A stretch of 58,030 nt of DNA from Clostridia bacterium. Lineage in GTDB: Bacteria; Bacillota; Clostridia; Oscillospirales; CAG-272. The translations under genes and the position numbers were made by a program. Of the stretch, positions 1 through 8,376 are shown piece after piece. Position 1 is the stretch's first letter, and every line of letters starts with the position of its first letter. The notes under the pieces were generated by a model, which made no database searches, was not told the DNA's origin, and saw only the letters and a program-made list of their open reading frames with translations. The DNA is taken from positions 1 through 58,030 of the forward strand of contig JAGATD010000012.1 of assembly GCA_017621415.1 (NCBI GenBank), in the 5' to 3' direction.

Positions 1-114
1 TATGAAAAGCAAAAAGTTGACGGACATTATACTCATACAGTAGAAATCATCTACAATTTAGTTGGAGCAATAGATTTACCTGATTTTGGTGATTTATTAG
101 ATGAAGAAAATTAA
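1..114 (+). CDS. C-terminal end of a large serine site-specific recombinase (DUF4368-type), 5' truncated by window edge
   Basis: Frame 1 is open from the first base to a TAA at 112-114 and encodes 37 residues. The stretch with VDGHYTHTVEII followed by YNLVGAIDLP resembles the extreme C-terminus (DUF4368 region) of large serine recombinases that move integrative conjugative elements in Clostridia. The catalytic domain lies outside the window. A perfect GC-rich hairpin (128-150) follows the stop. If correct, the left edge of the window is the border of an integrated element and the bcp gene begins the host chromosome. The call rests on a short tail, so it is moderate in confidence. Confidence 0.6.
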   Translation, partial: YEKQKVDGHYTHTVEIIYNLVGAIDLPDFGDLLDEEN

Positions 115-127
115 ATAGCACGAGAAA

Positions 128-150
128 AGGCGTGGCATCACGCCACGCCT
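128..150. terminator. GC-rich hairpin after the recombinase tail
   Basis: AGGCGTGG / CCACGCCT form a perfect 8-bp stem with a 7-nt loop, 13 bp after the recombinase stop. No T-run follows on the plus strand, so it may be a weak terminator or an mRNA 3'-end stabiliser. Confidence 0.45.
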
Positions 151-267
151 GACTCTTAAAAAGGACAGCCTTCCCGAAAAAATCCCTTGTAGGGACTCGG
201 TAATTCGGCGGTTTTTTATTCAACTCTATGTTAAAATACAAACAAAAGCTACTTAGGAGAATTAAAA

Positions 268-723
268 ATGCTTAAAGTTGGAACAGTTGCGCCGGATTTT
301 ACTCTTAAAGATAAATACGGCAATAATATATCATTATCTGATTTCAAGGGACAAAAGAGAGTGCTTTATTTTTACCCGAAAGACAATACCCCGGGCTGTA
401 CAAGGCAGGCTTGCGCCTTTGCGGCTGCTTACGAGGGATTTAAGGATAAGAACATAAAGGTTATCGGAATAAGTAAGGACAGCGTGGCATCTCACCAAAA
501 GTTTGCCGAGAAGTATTCTCTGCCTTTTACACTGCTTTCCGACCCGGAGCTTGCAGCAATAAAGGCATACGGTGTTTGGCAGGAAAAGAAGCTTTACGGA
601 AAGGTATCCTTCGGTGTTGTTCGAACAACCTTTATCATTGATGAAAACGGCATTATTGAGCGCGTTATGGAAAAGGTAAAACCGGATACAAATGCGGCTG
701 AAATTCTTGAAGCGTTAAAATAA
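268..723 (+). CDS. bcp: Thioredoxin-dependent thiol peroxidase (Bcp/PrxQ-type peroxiredoxin)
   Basis: A 151-residue cytoplasmic peroxiredoxin of the AhpC/TSA superfamily that reduces hydrogen and organic peroxides at the expense of thioredoxin. The thioredoxin fold covers the whole protein. The motif TPGCTRQAC places the peroxidatic cysteine at Cys44 and the resolving cysteine five residues on at Cys49, the arrangement of atypical 2-Cys PrxQ/Bcp enzymes. Length is normal for the family. The ATG is preceded by an AGGAG ribosome-binding site about 8 bp upstream. It is monocistronic: a palindromic repeat element follows immediately, and the next gene is on the other strand. I saw no convincing promoter upstream. 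Confidence 0.93.
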   Translation: MLKVGTVAPDFTLKDKYGNNISLSDFKGQKRVLYFYPKDNTPGCTRQACAFAAAYEGFKDKNIKVIGISKDSVASHQKFAEKYSLPFTLLSDPELAAIKAYGVWQEKKLYGKVSFGVVRTTFIIDENGIIERVMEKVKPDTNAAEILEALK

Positions 724-845
724 AAAAAGCCTTTCCCGGCGGGGGAAGGTGGCAGACAAAGTCTGACGGATGAGGTGTCTAAAAAGCGAACAAGCTCCTC
801 ATCCACCACAAGTGCGGTCCCCCTTCTCCCGCAGGAGAAGGCTTA
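723..845. repeat. Dispersed palindromic repeat, family A
   Basis: Imperfect palindrome of about 120 bp. The left arm is AAGCCTTTCCCGGCGGGGGA and the right arm ends CCGCAGGAGAAGGCTT. The inner part contains a tcatccacc...gtgcggtccccctt segment that recurs at 18690-18776 and 18846-18931. It starts right at the bcp stop codon and probably doubles as its transcription terminator. Confidence 0.7.
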
Positions 846-871
846 TCCAAGTGAGAATTTATAGGCGACAT

Positions 872-1004
872 AAAAAGCCTCCATTGTGTAAAGGGAGGTG
901 GAAGGACTTATCGTGACGGAGGGATTGCAAAAATAAAATTCATGTCTAGACAATCCCTCAGTCAACTTCGTTGACAGCTCCCTTTACACAAGGGAGCCTT
1001 TTTT
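872..1004. repeat. Dispersed palindromic repeat, family B, copy 1
   Basis: About 130 bp bounded by the near-complementary arms TGTGTAAAGGGAGGTGG and AGCTCCCTTTACACAAGGGA. The core contains GACGGAGGGATTG ... CAATCCCTCAGTCA. The same element occurs at 30603-30730 (inverted) and 43571-43685. There is no ORF inside, so it is MITE- or REP-like. The remaining 1005-1049 is a short spacer before the convergent GH43 gene. Confidence 0.75.
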
Positions 1005-1049
1005 GCTTTGATACATTTATTTGAATTTGGGTTTTATTTTCTGGCAGAA

Positions 1050-1985
1050 TTAAATTTTATCTTTAAATTGATATGCGGTTATCTTTCCGTCAGAGACTTT
1101 GAGCTTGCAAATTCTTGCGGTACGCTCTTCAACATACTCGGCATTTTTGTCATAAACTCCTATGTCTCTGCCGTGATAGACCGAGTAATATTCTCCCTTA
1201 TATTTTATAACACTGTGGTGGCCTGTTCCCTCTTCAAAATCGTTGCCGATTATGGTGGGGGCAAATTTTTCTCCGTTTGTATGCTTTACAAAATCGACTT
1301 TCCTAAGGTCAGATTCATCGGATTTTGCAACGCAGTAGCCTATATGATAGGTTTCGTCCTGGTAGCATCCGCCGCTGTACATAAGGTACTGGTAATCCCC
1401 TTCTCTGAACCAAAAAGCGCCCTCTATGGTGTGCCACTGAATTTTATCGTTACACTGTGGAGTGAATTTTTCTTCATCAAGAGTTGGAACAACCTTTTCG
1501 ACAGGGTCTCCATCGGGAGTATAAGGGTCTTTCATCTTCACAACGAAAATTCGAGTACCCGCGCGACGAACCTCGTCAAAATTCCAATCATTCATAGAAA
1601 GCCAGAGAAACAAACCGTTCTCGGTTTCAACCGCATGGGAATCTATGGAAAACTCGTTATATAGAATTTTCTCATTTTTGTAGGGACCGAGAGGAGTATC
1701 GGCTTCGGCAACACGCATAAGCTCATTCTCCCCCTCAGAACCCCGACAGGATACATACATATAGTATTTTTCGTTGTACCTTATAACCGAGGGCGCCCAA
1801 AAATCAAAGCAATCGTCAGCAAATTCGGTAACTATTCCCTCGTATTTCCATTCCCCAAACAAGTCATCAGACGAATAGGCTTCAACGCCCTCGTATCCCG
1901 TAGCAAAAATATACAATTTTCCCTCGTCCTCAAATATAAACGGGTCAGGTTGTTTTTTATTTTTAAGGTCAAAATTAAGCTTCAT
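1050..1985 (-). CDS. Glycoside hydrolase family 43 enzyme (beta-xylosidase / arabinofuranosidase-like)
   Basis: 311 residues forming one five-bladed beta-propeller with no signal peptide, so probably intracellular and acting on imported oligosaccharides. The three GH43 catalytic carboxylates are recognisable: Asp14 in QPDPF (general base), Asp115 in SIDSH (pKa modulator) and Glu188 in IEGAF (general acid). Repeated aromatic blade signatures (WAPSVIRY, YYMYVSC, YQYLMYSGG, YYSVYHGRD) fit the fold. The exact substrate cannot be read from sequence; plant arabinoxylan side chains are usual for the family. It is monocistronic, with a near-consensus promoter at 2063-2091 and an inverted repeat just downstream of the predicted start site that could be an operator. 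Confidence 0.85.
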   Translation of the reverse strand: MKLNFDLKNKKQPDPFIFEDEGKLYIFATGYEGVEAYSSDDLFGEWKYEGIVTEFADDCFDFWAPSVIRYNEKYYMYVSCRGSEGENELMRVAEADTPLGPYKNEKILYNEFSIDSHAVETENGLFLWLSMNDWNFDEVRRAGTRIFVVKMKDPYTPDGDPVEKVVPTLDEEKFTPQCNDKIQWHTIEGAFWFREGDYQYLMYSGGCYQDETYHIGYCVAKSDESDLRKVDFVKHTNGEKFAPTIIGNDFEEGTGHHSVIKYKGEYYSVYHGRDIGVYDKNAEYVEERTARICKLKVSDGKITAYQFKDKI

Positions 1986-2035
1986 TGCCGTCTCCGCGGT
2001 TAAAATTTTAGCATATTATATCATAAATAAAAATA

Positions 2036-2049
2036 CTTGCGTAAGCAAG
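2036..2049. promoter_or_regulatory. Perfect inverted repeat in the GH43 leader, candidate operator
   Basis: CTTGC-GTAA-GCAAG lies just downstream of the predicted start point of the minus-strand GH43 promoter. The position would suit repressor binding for substrate-induced expression. No regulator gene is adjacent, so this is inference. Confidence 0.35.
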
Positions 2050-2062
2050 GATTTCTGCGTAT

Positions 2063-2091
2063 ATTATACCATCTTATCCTCGGATTTTCAA
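2063..2091 (-). promoter_or_regulatory. Sigma-A promoter of the GH43 gene
   Basis: On the minus strand: TTGAAA, 17-bp spacer, TATAAT. The -10 lies about 80 bp upstream of the GH43 start. Confidence 0.75.
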
Positions 2092-2126
2092 GCAAATATT
2101 ATGCTTTATTTTTATTATTTATTGCT

Positions 2127-4715
2127 TCATTTTAACTTTTCTACTATTCGTCTTACTATATCAAATGGAACTACCGAAAAAGCAAGAGATAACGCAAACC
2201 ACACTTCCTTTGCCGAAAGTGGAATACATCTGAAAAGCTCTCCGTCGTAATATATCATAAACATTTGAATTACCGATATTGCAAGCATTATAAATATAAA
2301 TAGACGGTTTTTTGAAATATTTGAAAAAATCCACAATCTCTCAGACCTTGCGCCAAAGCAATTAAATATTCCGACAAAGACAAACAAAGCGTAAAATGCC
2401 GTAAAAAAGGCATCAGGCGAGGAATAATAGTTATATACAGTTCTGAAAATATGTGAGGTCAAAAAGAATATACATATTCCGAGAGAAAACGCGCCTTGTA
2501 TAAATATTCTTTTCAGCATTTCGCCTGAAAGAATTGGCTCGTCACGCCTTTTTGGCTTTTCATACATATAGTATTTCATTGGCGCCTCCCCCGCAAAAGC
2601 AAGACCGCCCAGAGTGTCCATAATAATATTTATCCAAAGCATCTGAATTATTGTTATCGGAGTATCTATTCCAACAAACTGTCCCACAAGCGAAACACCG
2701 CAGGCGGTAAGGTTCATAATCAGCTGGAAAGTTATAAATTTTCTTATGGATTTAAAGATAGTTCTACCGTAAAGAACGGTTTTTGATATTGCGGAAAAGC
2801 TATCATCCAGTATTACAATATCAGCGGCGCTTTTCGCAATATCAGTACCGCTGCCCATGCCGAATCCCACGTCAGCAAGCTTTAATGAGGGGGAATCGTT
2901 TATTCCGTCGCCTGTCATTCCCACCACAAGCTCAAGCTCCTGCGAAAGTCTGACAAGCCGTGTTTTATCCTGCGGCAGAGCTCTTGCAACTACTCTTAAA
3001 CTAGGCAAAATTCTTTTCACCTCATCATCGCTCAGTGCCGAAAGCTCAGTGCTGCTAATTACAACATCACCCTGCCCCTTTGCTATTATTCCGCATTCTG
3101 TGGCAATTGCCTCAGCGGTCTCTTTGCTGTCGCCTGTAACCATTACAATCTGTATGCCCGCTTTATGCATATCTCTGACAGATTCTCTTACATCGCGGCG
3201 GAGCTTATCTTTCATTACTATGATTGCCAAAAAAACGAACTTTTCTTCGCCTCGCTCCTTTAAGCACACGGCAACAACCCGCTCGCCCTTTATCATTGCG
3301 CTTTTATATTCCGACTCAATATGCTTTTTATCAAAGGGAACTTTTTGTCCGTTATTATCAAGCGCATATTCCGCCTTTGACAAAAGAACCTCAGGAGCGC
3401 CTTTTATGAATGTTTTTCCGTCAGAGAGAGAGACTGATGAGAATTTTTTCTCACTGGTAAAGGAATTTTTCGATGTCACCGATACAGATGCGCATTCAGC
3501 CTCCTCAAAAAATGAAAAAATAGCTTTATCCGTGGCATTACCTGAGGTAATTTTTTCGCCCGATTTTATTACATCAGTGTTATATTTTGCGGACAGTACG
3601 AGATAATTATATAGCTTTTCCGCTTTTGAGAGCGAAGATAGATTTTTATATGTACCGGATAGAGTTACAATCCTATCACATTCAGGCTTACCCCTGGTTA
3701 AGGTTCCTGTTTTATCGGTAAACAAAATGTTCATCGAGCCTGCAGTCTCAATACCAACAAGCTTTTTTACCAAAATACTGTCTGAGAGCATTTTTTTCAT
3801 ATTTGCGGACAGTACAACTGTTATCATCATAGGCAGCCCCTCCGGCGCTGCTACAACAACAACCGTAATCATAAGTGTCAGCGTATGTATAAGCGTTTCT
3901 GCAAGTCTTGGAATGTTTTTTACATATTCCGCAATTCGCTCGGGTGAAAAGCCGTTATCTACAACAAGCGTATTGAACAGATAGCAAATACCAACAAGCG
4001 CTGCCGCTACATAACCTATGCGGCTTATAAGCTCAGCAAGCTTACCGAGTCTTAGCTTCAAGGGACTTTCTCGCGTCTCGGTCTGTACATCCTTTGCAAC
4101 CATGCCGTAATAGGTTGAATTACCTACACGCAAAACCTTAATAACACCGGTCCCCTCTGTTATTACCGAGCCTCGAAATACTCTGCTGCGAAGAGAAAGA
4201 TCAAAGCCAACTTCATAAGCAGGCTCTTTTTTGCACTCAATGCTTTCTCCGTTAAGAGCTGATTGGTCAACGCTTATTCTGCCCGAAATTATCTCGCCAT
4301 CTGCGGGAATTTTATCTCCCGAAGAAAGATACACAACATCTCCGACAACAAGCTCTGAGCTTAATATTTTCTTAATTTCACCATCTCTTAATACAGAGAC
4401 ATAGCTGTTCATACTGTCTGCATTCAGCTTATCAAATGCTTTCTCGCTTCTGTATTCCGAAACGGTTGACACGGTGGTTGACAGCAGTATTGCTATAACT
4501 ATACCGAAAATTTCAAAATAATTGCAGTTCCCCATAGTAAATACTACCTGAAGAACAAGCGCAATTATCAGAATTCTTATAATTGGGTCGGAAAGGTTTT
4601 CCAAATATCTTTTTATAAAGCTTTTTCCCTCTTCCTTTACAAGACTGTTGTCACCGTATTTTTCATAAGACCTTGCTACCTCCTTTGAAGTAAGCCCCTT
4701 TATTGCCTCTTTCAT
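2127..4715 (-). CDS. Calcium-translocating P-type ATPase (PMCA/PMR1-type)
   Basis: 862 residues; exports Ca2+ at the expense of ATP. Domains in order: N-terminal cation-ATPase domain, TM1-2, actuator domain with the TGES-type loop (LNGESIE), TM3-4 with PEGLP in TM4 (about residue 292), phosphorylation site DKTGTLT with Asp at about 335, nucleotide-binding domain with KGAPE, hinge TGDGINDSPSL, and TM5-10. TM6 carries MLWINIIMDTLGG, whose Asn and Asp are the single Ca2+ site of PMCA-like pumps. I chose the start 30 bp inside the longest frame because GAGGT precedes that ATG at proper spacing. It is flanked by a GH43 gene and the candidate 6S RNA and appears monocistronic. Related Golgi-type pumps also carry Mn2+. 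Confidence 0.9.
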   Translation of the reverse strand: MKEAIKGLTSKEVARSYEKYGDNSLVKEEGKSFIKRYLENLSDPIIRILIIALVLQVVFTMGNCNYFEIFGIVIAILLSTTVSTVSEYRSEKAFDKLNADSMNSYVSVLRDGEIKKILSSELVVGDVVYLSSGDKIPADGEIISGRISVDQSALNGESIECKKEPAYEVGFDLSLRSRVFRGSVITEGTGVIKVLRVGNSTYYGMVAKDVQTETRESPLKLRLGKLAELISRIGYVAAALVGICYLFNTLVVDNGFSPERIAEYVKNIPRLAETLIHTLTLMITVVVVAAPEGLPMMITVVLSANMKKMLSDSILVKKLVGIETAGSMNILFTDKTGTLTRGKPECDRIVTLSGTYKNLSSLSKAEKLYNYLVLSAKYNTDVIKSGEKITSGNATDKAIFSFFEEAECASVSVTSKNSFTSEKKFSSVSLSDGKTFIKGAPEVLLSKAEYALDNNGQKVPFDKKHIESEYKSAMIKGERVVAVCLKERGEEKFVFLAIIVMKDKLRRDVRESVRDMHKAGIQIVMVTGDSKETAEAIATECGIIAKGQGDVVISSTELSALSDDEVKRILPSLRVVARALPQDKTRLVRLSQELELVVGMTGDGINDSPSLKLADVGFGMGSGTDIAKSAADIVILDDSFSAISKTVLYGRTIFKSIRKFITFQLIMNLTACGVSLVGQFVGIDTPITIIQMLWINIIMDTLGGLAFAGEAPMKYYMYEKPKRRDEPILSGEMLKRIFIQGAFSLGICIFFLTSHIFRTVYNYYSSPDAFFTAFYALFVFVGIFNCFGARSERLWIFSNISKNRLFIFIMLAISVIQMFMIYYDGELFRCIPLSAKEVWFALSLAFSVVPFDIVRRIVEKLK

Positions 4716-4784
4716 ATACAACCTCGCTTTTTTAGTCCAAAACAATGGCTTATATGAATATATGCAAAATGGTGGGACAAAATG

Positions 4785-4816
4785 AAAAAAGCACCTGAAA
4801 AATCAAGTGCTTTTTT
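4785..4816. terminator. Bidirectional terminator hairpin
   Basis: AAAAAAGCAC ... GTGCTTTTTT. On the minus strand it closes the candidate structured RNA at 4820-5030; on the plus strand nothing is upstream to terminate. Confidence 0.7.
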
Positions 4817-5012
4817 ATGGAACCCGCGAGGCCGTGTAAAGTAAAAGTTTAACCCGGTATATCCAGGTGGGTGTCCTCTCTGCCACTTTGCGCTTCCAAC
4901 GTCCGCTTAAGAGGGGGTCACCATTTAAGGCAAGCGCCCTCGGCGGGAGGCCTGCATCCCGATAGCAGAAGTTTATCCGGACTCCCTAGCTTTGTGTGTA
5001 GGTTCAAATATC
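4817..5012 (-). ncRNA. ssrS: Candidate 6S RNA (SsrS)
   Basis: The roughly 200-nt gene-free stretch downstream of the DUF1292 gene is GC-richer than its surroundings and ends in a strong terminator. Read on the minus strand, a 5' TTGAACC element can pair with CGGGTTCC near the 3' end to close a long rod. Internal segments also pair, for example ACCTGG-ATAT-ACCGGGT. The 3' part (CACCTGGATATACC, TTTACACGGCCTCGCGGG) matches my memory of clostridial 6S RNAs, which sequester sigma-A RNA polymerase in stationary phase. I cannot run a covariance model, so the family name is tentative; that this is a structured RNA is better supported. Ends are approximate. Confidence 0.5.
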
Positions 5013-5042
5013 ACAATATCACGCACCACGCAGGAAAAATTC

Positions 5043-5357
5043 TTATTCCTCGTCGTAGTCAACTTCGCTGAAGAAGAGATCGTTGAAGTACTCCTCAACC
5101 TTGTCGAACTCCTCGTCATCCTCGATGCTCTCCATAAGAATATCATCGCCGTCTTCGGAAACTCTGAGAATAACATACTCCTCAGCATCCTCGTCATCAG
5201 CGGGAACGAGAGCAAAATAAAGCTTCTCATCTATAGTAGCTCTTGCAAGAAGCTCAAAATCACACTCTTCGCCTGTTTCTTCATCAGTAAGTGTAAAAAC
5301 AGGAGACTCACCGAGCTCGTCAACCTCTTCGTTAAAGTTCTTTTCCATATCTGCCAT
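5043..5357 (-). CDS. DUF1292 family protein (YrzB-like)
   Basis: 104 residues, very acidic, single DUF1292 domain: FTLTDEETGEECDFELLA, then YFALVPADDEDAEEYVILRV, then a D/E-rich C-terminal tail ending in FFSEVDYDEE. The family is small, cytoplasmic and widespread in Firmicutes, usually near alaS/yrrK; its function is unknown. A GGAG ribosome-binding site precedes the ATG. It has its own consensus-like promoter at 5389-5417, immediately after hemW on the same strand, and transcription probably continues toward the structured RNA region downstream. Confidence 0.85.
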   Translation of the reverse strand: MADMEKNFNEEVDELGESPVFTLTDEETGEECDFELLARATIDEKLYFALVPADDEDAEEYVILRVSEDGDDILMESIEDDEEFDKVEEYFNDLFFSEVDYDEE

Positions 5358-5388
5358 TTTACTAGCTCCAATCTATCTTATTGCTTAT

Positions 5389-5417
5389 ATTTTATACTAT
5401 ATTTACTCCAATGTCAA
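5389..5417 (-). promoter_or_regulatory. Sigma-A promoter of the DUF1292 gene
   Basis: Minus strand: TTGACA, 17-bp spacer, TAAAAT, about 30 bp upstream of the start codon. Confidence 0.75.
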
Positions 5418-5424
5418 GAGTTTT

Positions 5425-6552
5425 TTATAATAGATCTGTAAGTATTCTGTTACTGATATATAGACCTCTGTCAGTGAGTCGAAGTCTGTCACCGACAAGC
5501 TCAATCATACCAAGCTCGGAATATTTTTGTATCAGTTTTTTTCTTTCTACTGTTAAAAAATTATTCTTAAATCTTTTTTCATAATCGGAAAGAGAAATCC
5601 CCTCAGAAAGCCTAAGCCCCAGCATAACATAATCATATGCTTCATTTTCAAGCCCTGCACTTTCTTCTCTCTGTATATATTTTTCTCTTTCGCAAGATAA
5701 ATATTCATCAATTTCAGAAGTATTACCATACCGAACACCGTCAAGATACGAATACGCAGAAACACCAATACCAACATAGCTTTCGTTATGCCAATATTTC
5801 AAATTATGTCGGCATTCATACCCCGGCTTTGAATAATTTGAAATTTCGTAGTGGGAATACCCGGCGGAAGAAAGCTTTCCTGCAGCTAAATAGTACATAT
5901 CACATTCTTCATCCTCTTCGGGAATATCAAGCGAAGCCTGCAATTCAAAAAACGGTGTTCCCTCTTCCAAAATCAACCCATAAAGCGAGAGATGCTCAGG
6001 AGAGAGTGCTAAAACAGTATCAAGTGTTTTTTCAAAGCTTTGTAAGCTTTGGGCAGGAATACCGTACATTAAATCAAGATTAATGTTTTTAATTCCGCAG
6101 TCTCTCGCAAGAGTGTATGACTCAAGAAACTCGGAATAATTATGTATTCTGCCTAATATTTTCAGCTCATTTTCGTGAATTGATTGCAACCCAATACTAA
6201 GTCTATTAACACCCATTGACATATAGGCATTTAACTTTTCTTTGGTCAGAGTCTTTGGATTTGCTTCAAGGGTGAACTCGATAGATGAGTCGAGAGTAAA
6301 AGAATCTGTAATATGAGAGCATATTTTCTCAAATTCAAAAGGTGTAAGCAGAGAGGGTGTTCCTCCGCCGAAAAAGACGGTGTTTACAGAAAGATTTTTT
6401 TCCTTATAACCGTCTATCTCGGCGCAAAGCGCGTTAATGTAACTGTCACGCCACTCGGCTTTACTCTCAGGATAAGAGCAAAAATCACAATAATTACATT
6501 TTTTTATACACAGGGGTGTATGGACATAAAGTCCAATGCTGTCAGCTTTCAT
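5425..6552 (-). CDS. hemW: HemW-like radical SAM heme chaperone (coproporphyrinogen III oxidase-related)
   Basis: 375 residues. The radical SAM cluster motif CIKKCNYC gives Cys15, Cys19 and Cys22 near the N-terminus, followed by CDFCSY and GGGTPSLL, typical of the HemN/HemW family. A C-terminal HemN domain ends the protein. True HemN enzymes have an N-terminal extension that is absent here, so HemW, which inserts heme into respiratory proteins, is the better call. The start is set at the ATG pair that overlaps the lepA stop codon by about 10 bp, implying translational coupling. The longer upstream frame runs inside lepA and lacks homology. It is the last gene of the 11358-to-5425 operon. Confidence 0.88.
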   Translation of the reverse strand: MKADSIGLYVHTPLCIKKCNYCDFCSYPESKAEWRDSYINALCAEIDGYKEKNLSVNTVFFGGGTPSLLTPFEFEKICSHITDSFTLDSSIEFTLEANPKTLTKEKLNAYMSMGVNRLSIGLQSIHENELKILGRIHNYSEFLESYTLARDCGIKNINLDLMYGIPAQSLQSFEKTLDTVLALSPEHLSLYGLILEEGTPFFELQASLDIPEEDEECDMYYLAAGKLSSAGYSHYEISNYSKPGYECRHNLKYWHNESYVGIGVSAYSYLDGVRYGNTSEIDEYLSCEREKYIQREESAGLENEAYDYVMLGLRLSEGISLSDYEKRFKNNFLTVERKKLIQKYSELGMIELVGDRLRLTDRGLYISNRILTDLL

Positions 6553-8356
6553 CATCAAGTCTGAGAACCGCCATAAATGCCTCGGGAGTAACCTCGACAC
6601 TGCCAAGCTTACGCATTTTCTTTTTACCCTCTTTCTGCTTTTCAAGCAGCTTCTTTTTTCTCGTTATATCACCGCCGTAGCACTTTGCAAGCACGTCCTT
6701 ACGCATAGCCTTTACGGTCTCTCTTGCGATAATCTTTGAGCCTATGGTTGCCTGAATTGGAATCTCAAAGAGCTGGCGCGGAATATTTTCCTTAAGCTTT
6801 TCCGCAATTTTTCTTGCCCTGCCGTAGGCTCTATCCTCAAAAACAATAAAGGAAAGCGCGTCAACAACCTCGCCGTTCAGCATAAAGTCAAGCTTGACAA
6901 GCTTCGACTGCTTATACCCCTTAAGCTCATAGTCAAGAGAGGCGTAGCCCTTTGTACGGCTCTTAAGAGCATCGAAGAAATCGTAAATTATTTCGTTAAG
7001 AGGCAGCTCATAATGAATCTCAGCACGCTCGGTGTCAATATACTTCATATCAATAAACACACCTCGCCTGTCCTGACAAAGGTCCATAATACCGCCGATA
7101 TAGTCCGTGGGAGTAATGACGGTTGCTTTCATTATAGGCTCATACGCAGTAGCAATCTCATCGGGTGACGGGAATTTCGAGGGGTTATCTATCATAACCG
7201 TTTCACCGTTTCTCAGCTCTACCTTGTAAATAACCGAGGGAGCTGTGGTAATAAGGTCAAGGTTAAATTCCCTTTCAAGCCTTTCCTCTATAATCTCCAT
7301 ATGGAGAAGTCCGAGGAATCCGCAACGGAAGCCAAAGCCGAGAGCAACAGAGGTCTCGGGCTCAAACACAAGAGAAGCGTCGTTGAGCTGAAGCTTTTCA
7401 AGCGCCTCTCTAAGGTCACCGTATCTTGCGCCGTCTGCGGGATAAATACCCGAATAAACCATAGGATGAACCTCACGGAATCCGGAAAGCGCCTCATCAG
7501 CAGGCCTTGATGCCAGTGTTACTGTATCACCAACCTTAGTATCTCCGACAGTTTTTATAGAAGCTGTGATATATCCAACCTCACCCGCCGAAAGACTATC
7601 GCACTTGGTAAGCCCAAAGGGCTCCATTGTGCCAACCTCAAAGACTTCAAACTCAGCGCCCGTAGACATAAGTCTAATCTTGTCGCCTGCCTTAACCTGA
7701 CCGTCAAATACTCTGATATAAACCACAACACCGAGATATGCATCATAGTATGAGTCAAATATAAGAGCCTTAAGCGGCGCCTCCTTGTCACCCGAGGGTG
7801 CAGGAATTGCTGTTACAACCTGCTCGAGTACATCCTCAATGTTTATACCGTTCTTTGCCGAAACCGCAGGACAGTCCTCGGCAGGTATACCTATAATATC
7901 CTCAATTTCACGTCTTGCCCCCTCAACATCTGCTGATGCAAGGTCAATTTTGTTTATTACAGGCAAAATTTCAAGGTCATTGTCTATCGCAAGATATGCG
8001 TTGGCAAGAGTCTGAGCCTCAACCCCCTGTGTTGCATCGACTACAAGCAGCGCACCCTCGCACGCCTTAAGAGAACGGGACACCTCATATCCAAAGTCCA
8101 CATGACCCGGGGTGTCTATAAGGTTATAGATATACTCTTCCCCATCCTTTGCCTTATATGAGAGCCTTACTGCGCGGGCTTTAATGGTAATTCCGCGCTC
8201 TCTTTCAAGATCCATATTATCAAGCAGCTGCTCCTCCATATCGCGGGTAGCAACAGTCCTTGTCTTTTCGAGAATACGGTCAGCAAGAGTAGATTTTCCG
8301 TGGTCTATGTGAGCAATTATTGAAAAATTCCTTATATGCTTTTGTTTTTCAGTCAC
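6542..8356 (-). CDS. lepA: Elongation factor 4 (LepA) ribosomal GTPase
   Basis: 604 residues, the usual length. The N-terminal GTPase domain has P-loop AHIDHGKST (about 15-23), switch [14 protein letters not shown] and SAK. EF-G-like domains II, III and V follow, then the LepA-specific C-terminal domain with [17 protein letters not shown], which reaches the A-site tRNA. The protein back-translocates or remodels stalled ribosomes. The start follows an AAGGAAAAAAC ribosome-binding region. It overlaps hemW, and the phosphohexomutase ends 20 bp upstream, so it sits mid-operon. Confidence 0.96.
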   Translation of the reverse strand: MTEKQKHIRNFSIIAHIDHGKSTLADRILEKTRTVATRDMEEQLLDNMDLERERGITIKARAVRLSYKAKDGEEYIYNLIDTPGHVDFGYEVSRSLKACEGALLVVDATQGVEAQTLANAYLAIDNDLEILPVINKIDLASADVEGARREIEDIIGIPAEDCPAVSAKNGINIEDVLEQVVTAIPAPSGDKEAPLKALIFDSYYDAYLGVVVYIRVFDGQVKAGDKIRLMSTGAEFEVFEVGTMEPFGLTKCDSLSAGEVGYITASIKTVGDTKVGDTVTLASRPADEALSGFREVHPMVYSGIYPADGARYGDLREALEKLQLNDASLVFEPETSVALGFGFRCGFLGLLHMEIIEERLEREFNLDLITTAPSVIYKVELRNGETVMIDNPSKFPSPDEIATAYEPIMKATVITPTDYIGGIMDLCQDRRGVFIDMKYIDTERAEIHYELPLNEIIYDFFDALKSRTKGYASLDYELKGYKQSKLVKLDFMLNGEVVDALSFIVFEDRAYGRARKIAEKLKENIPRQLFEIPIQATIGSKIIARETVKAMRKDVLAKCYGGDITRKKKLLEKQKEGKKKMRKLGSVEVTPEAFMAVLRLDDES

Positions 8357-8376
8357 TTTGTTTTTTCCTTGGAGGC

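Noticed and set aside
1008..1664. 218-codon open frame on the plus strand
   Set aside because: Antisense to the GH43 gene, whose catalytic residues and ribosome-binding site make it the real gene.
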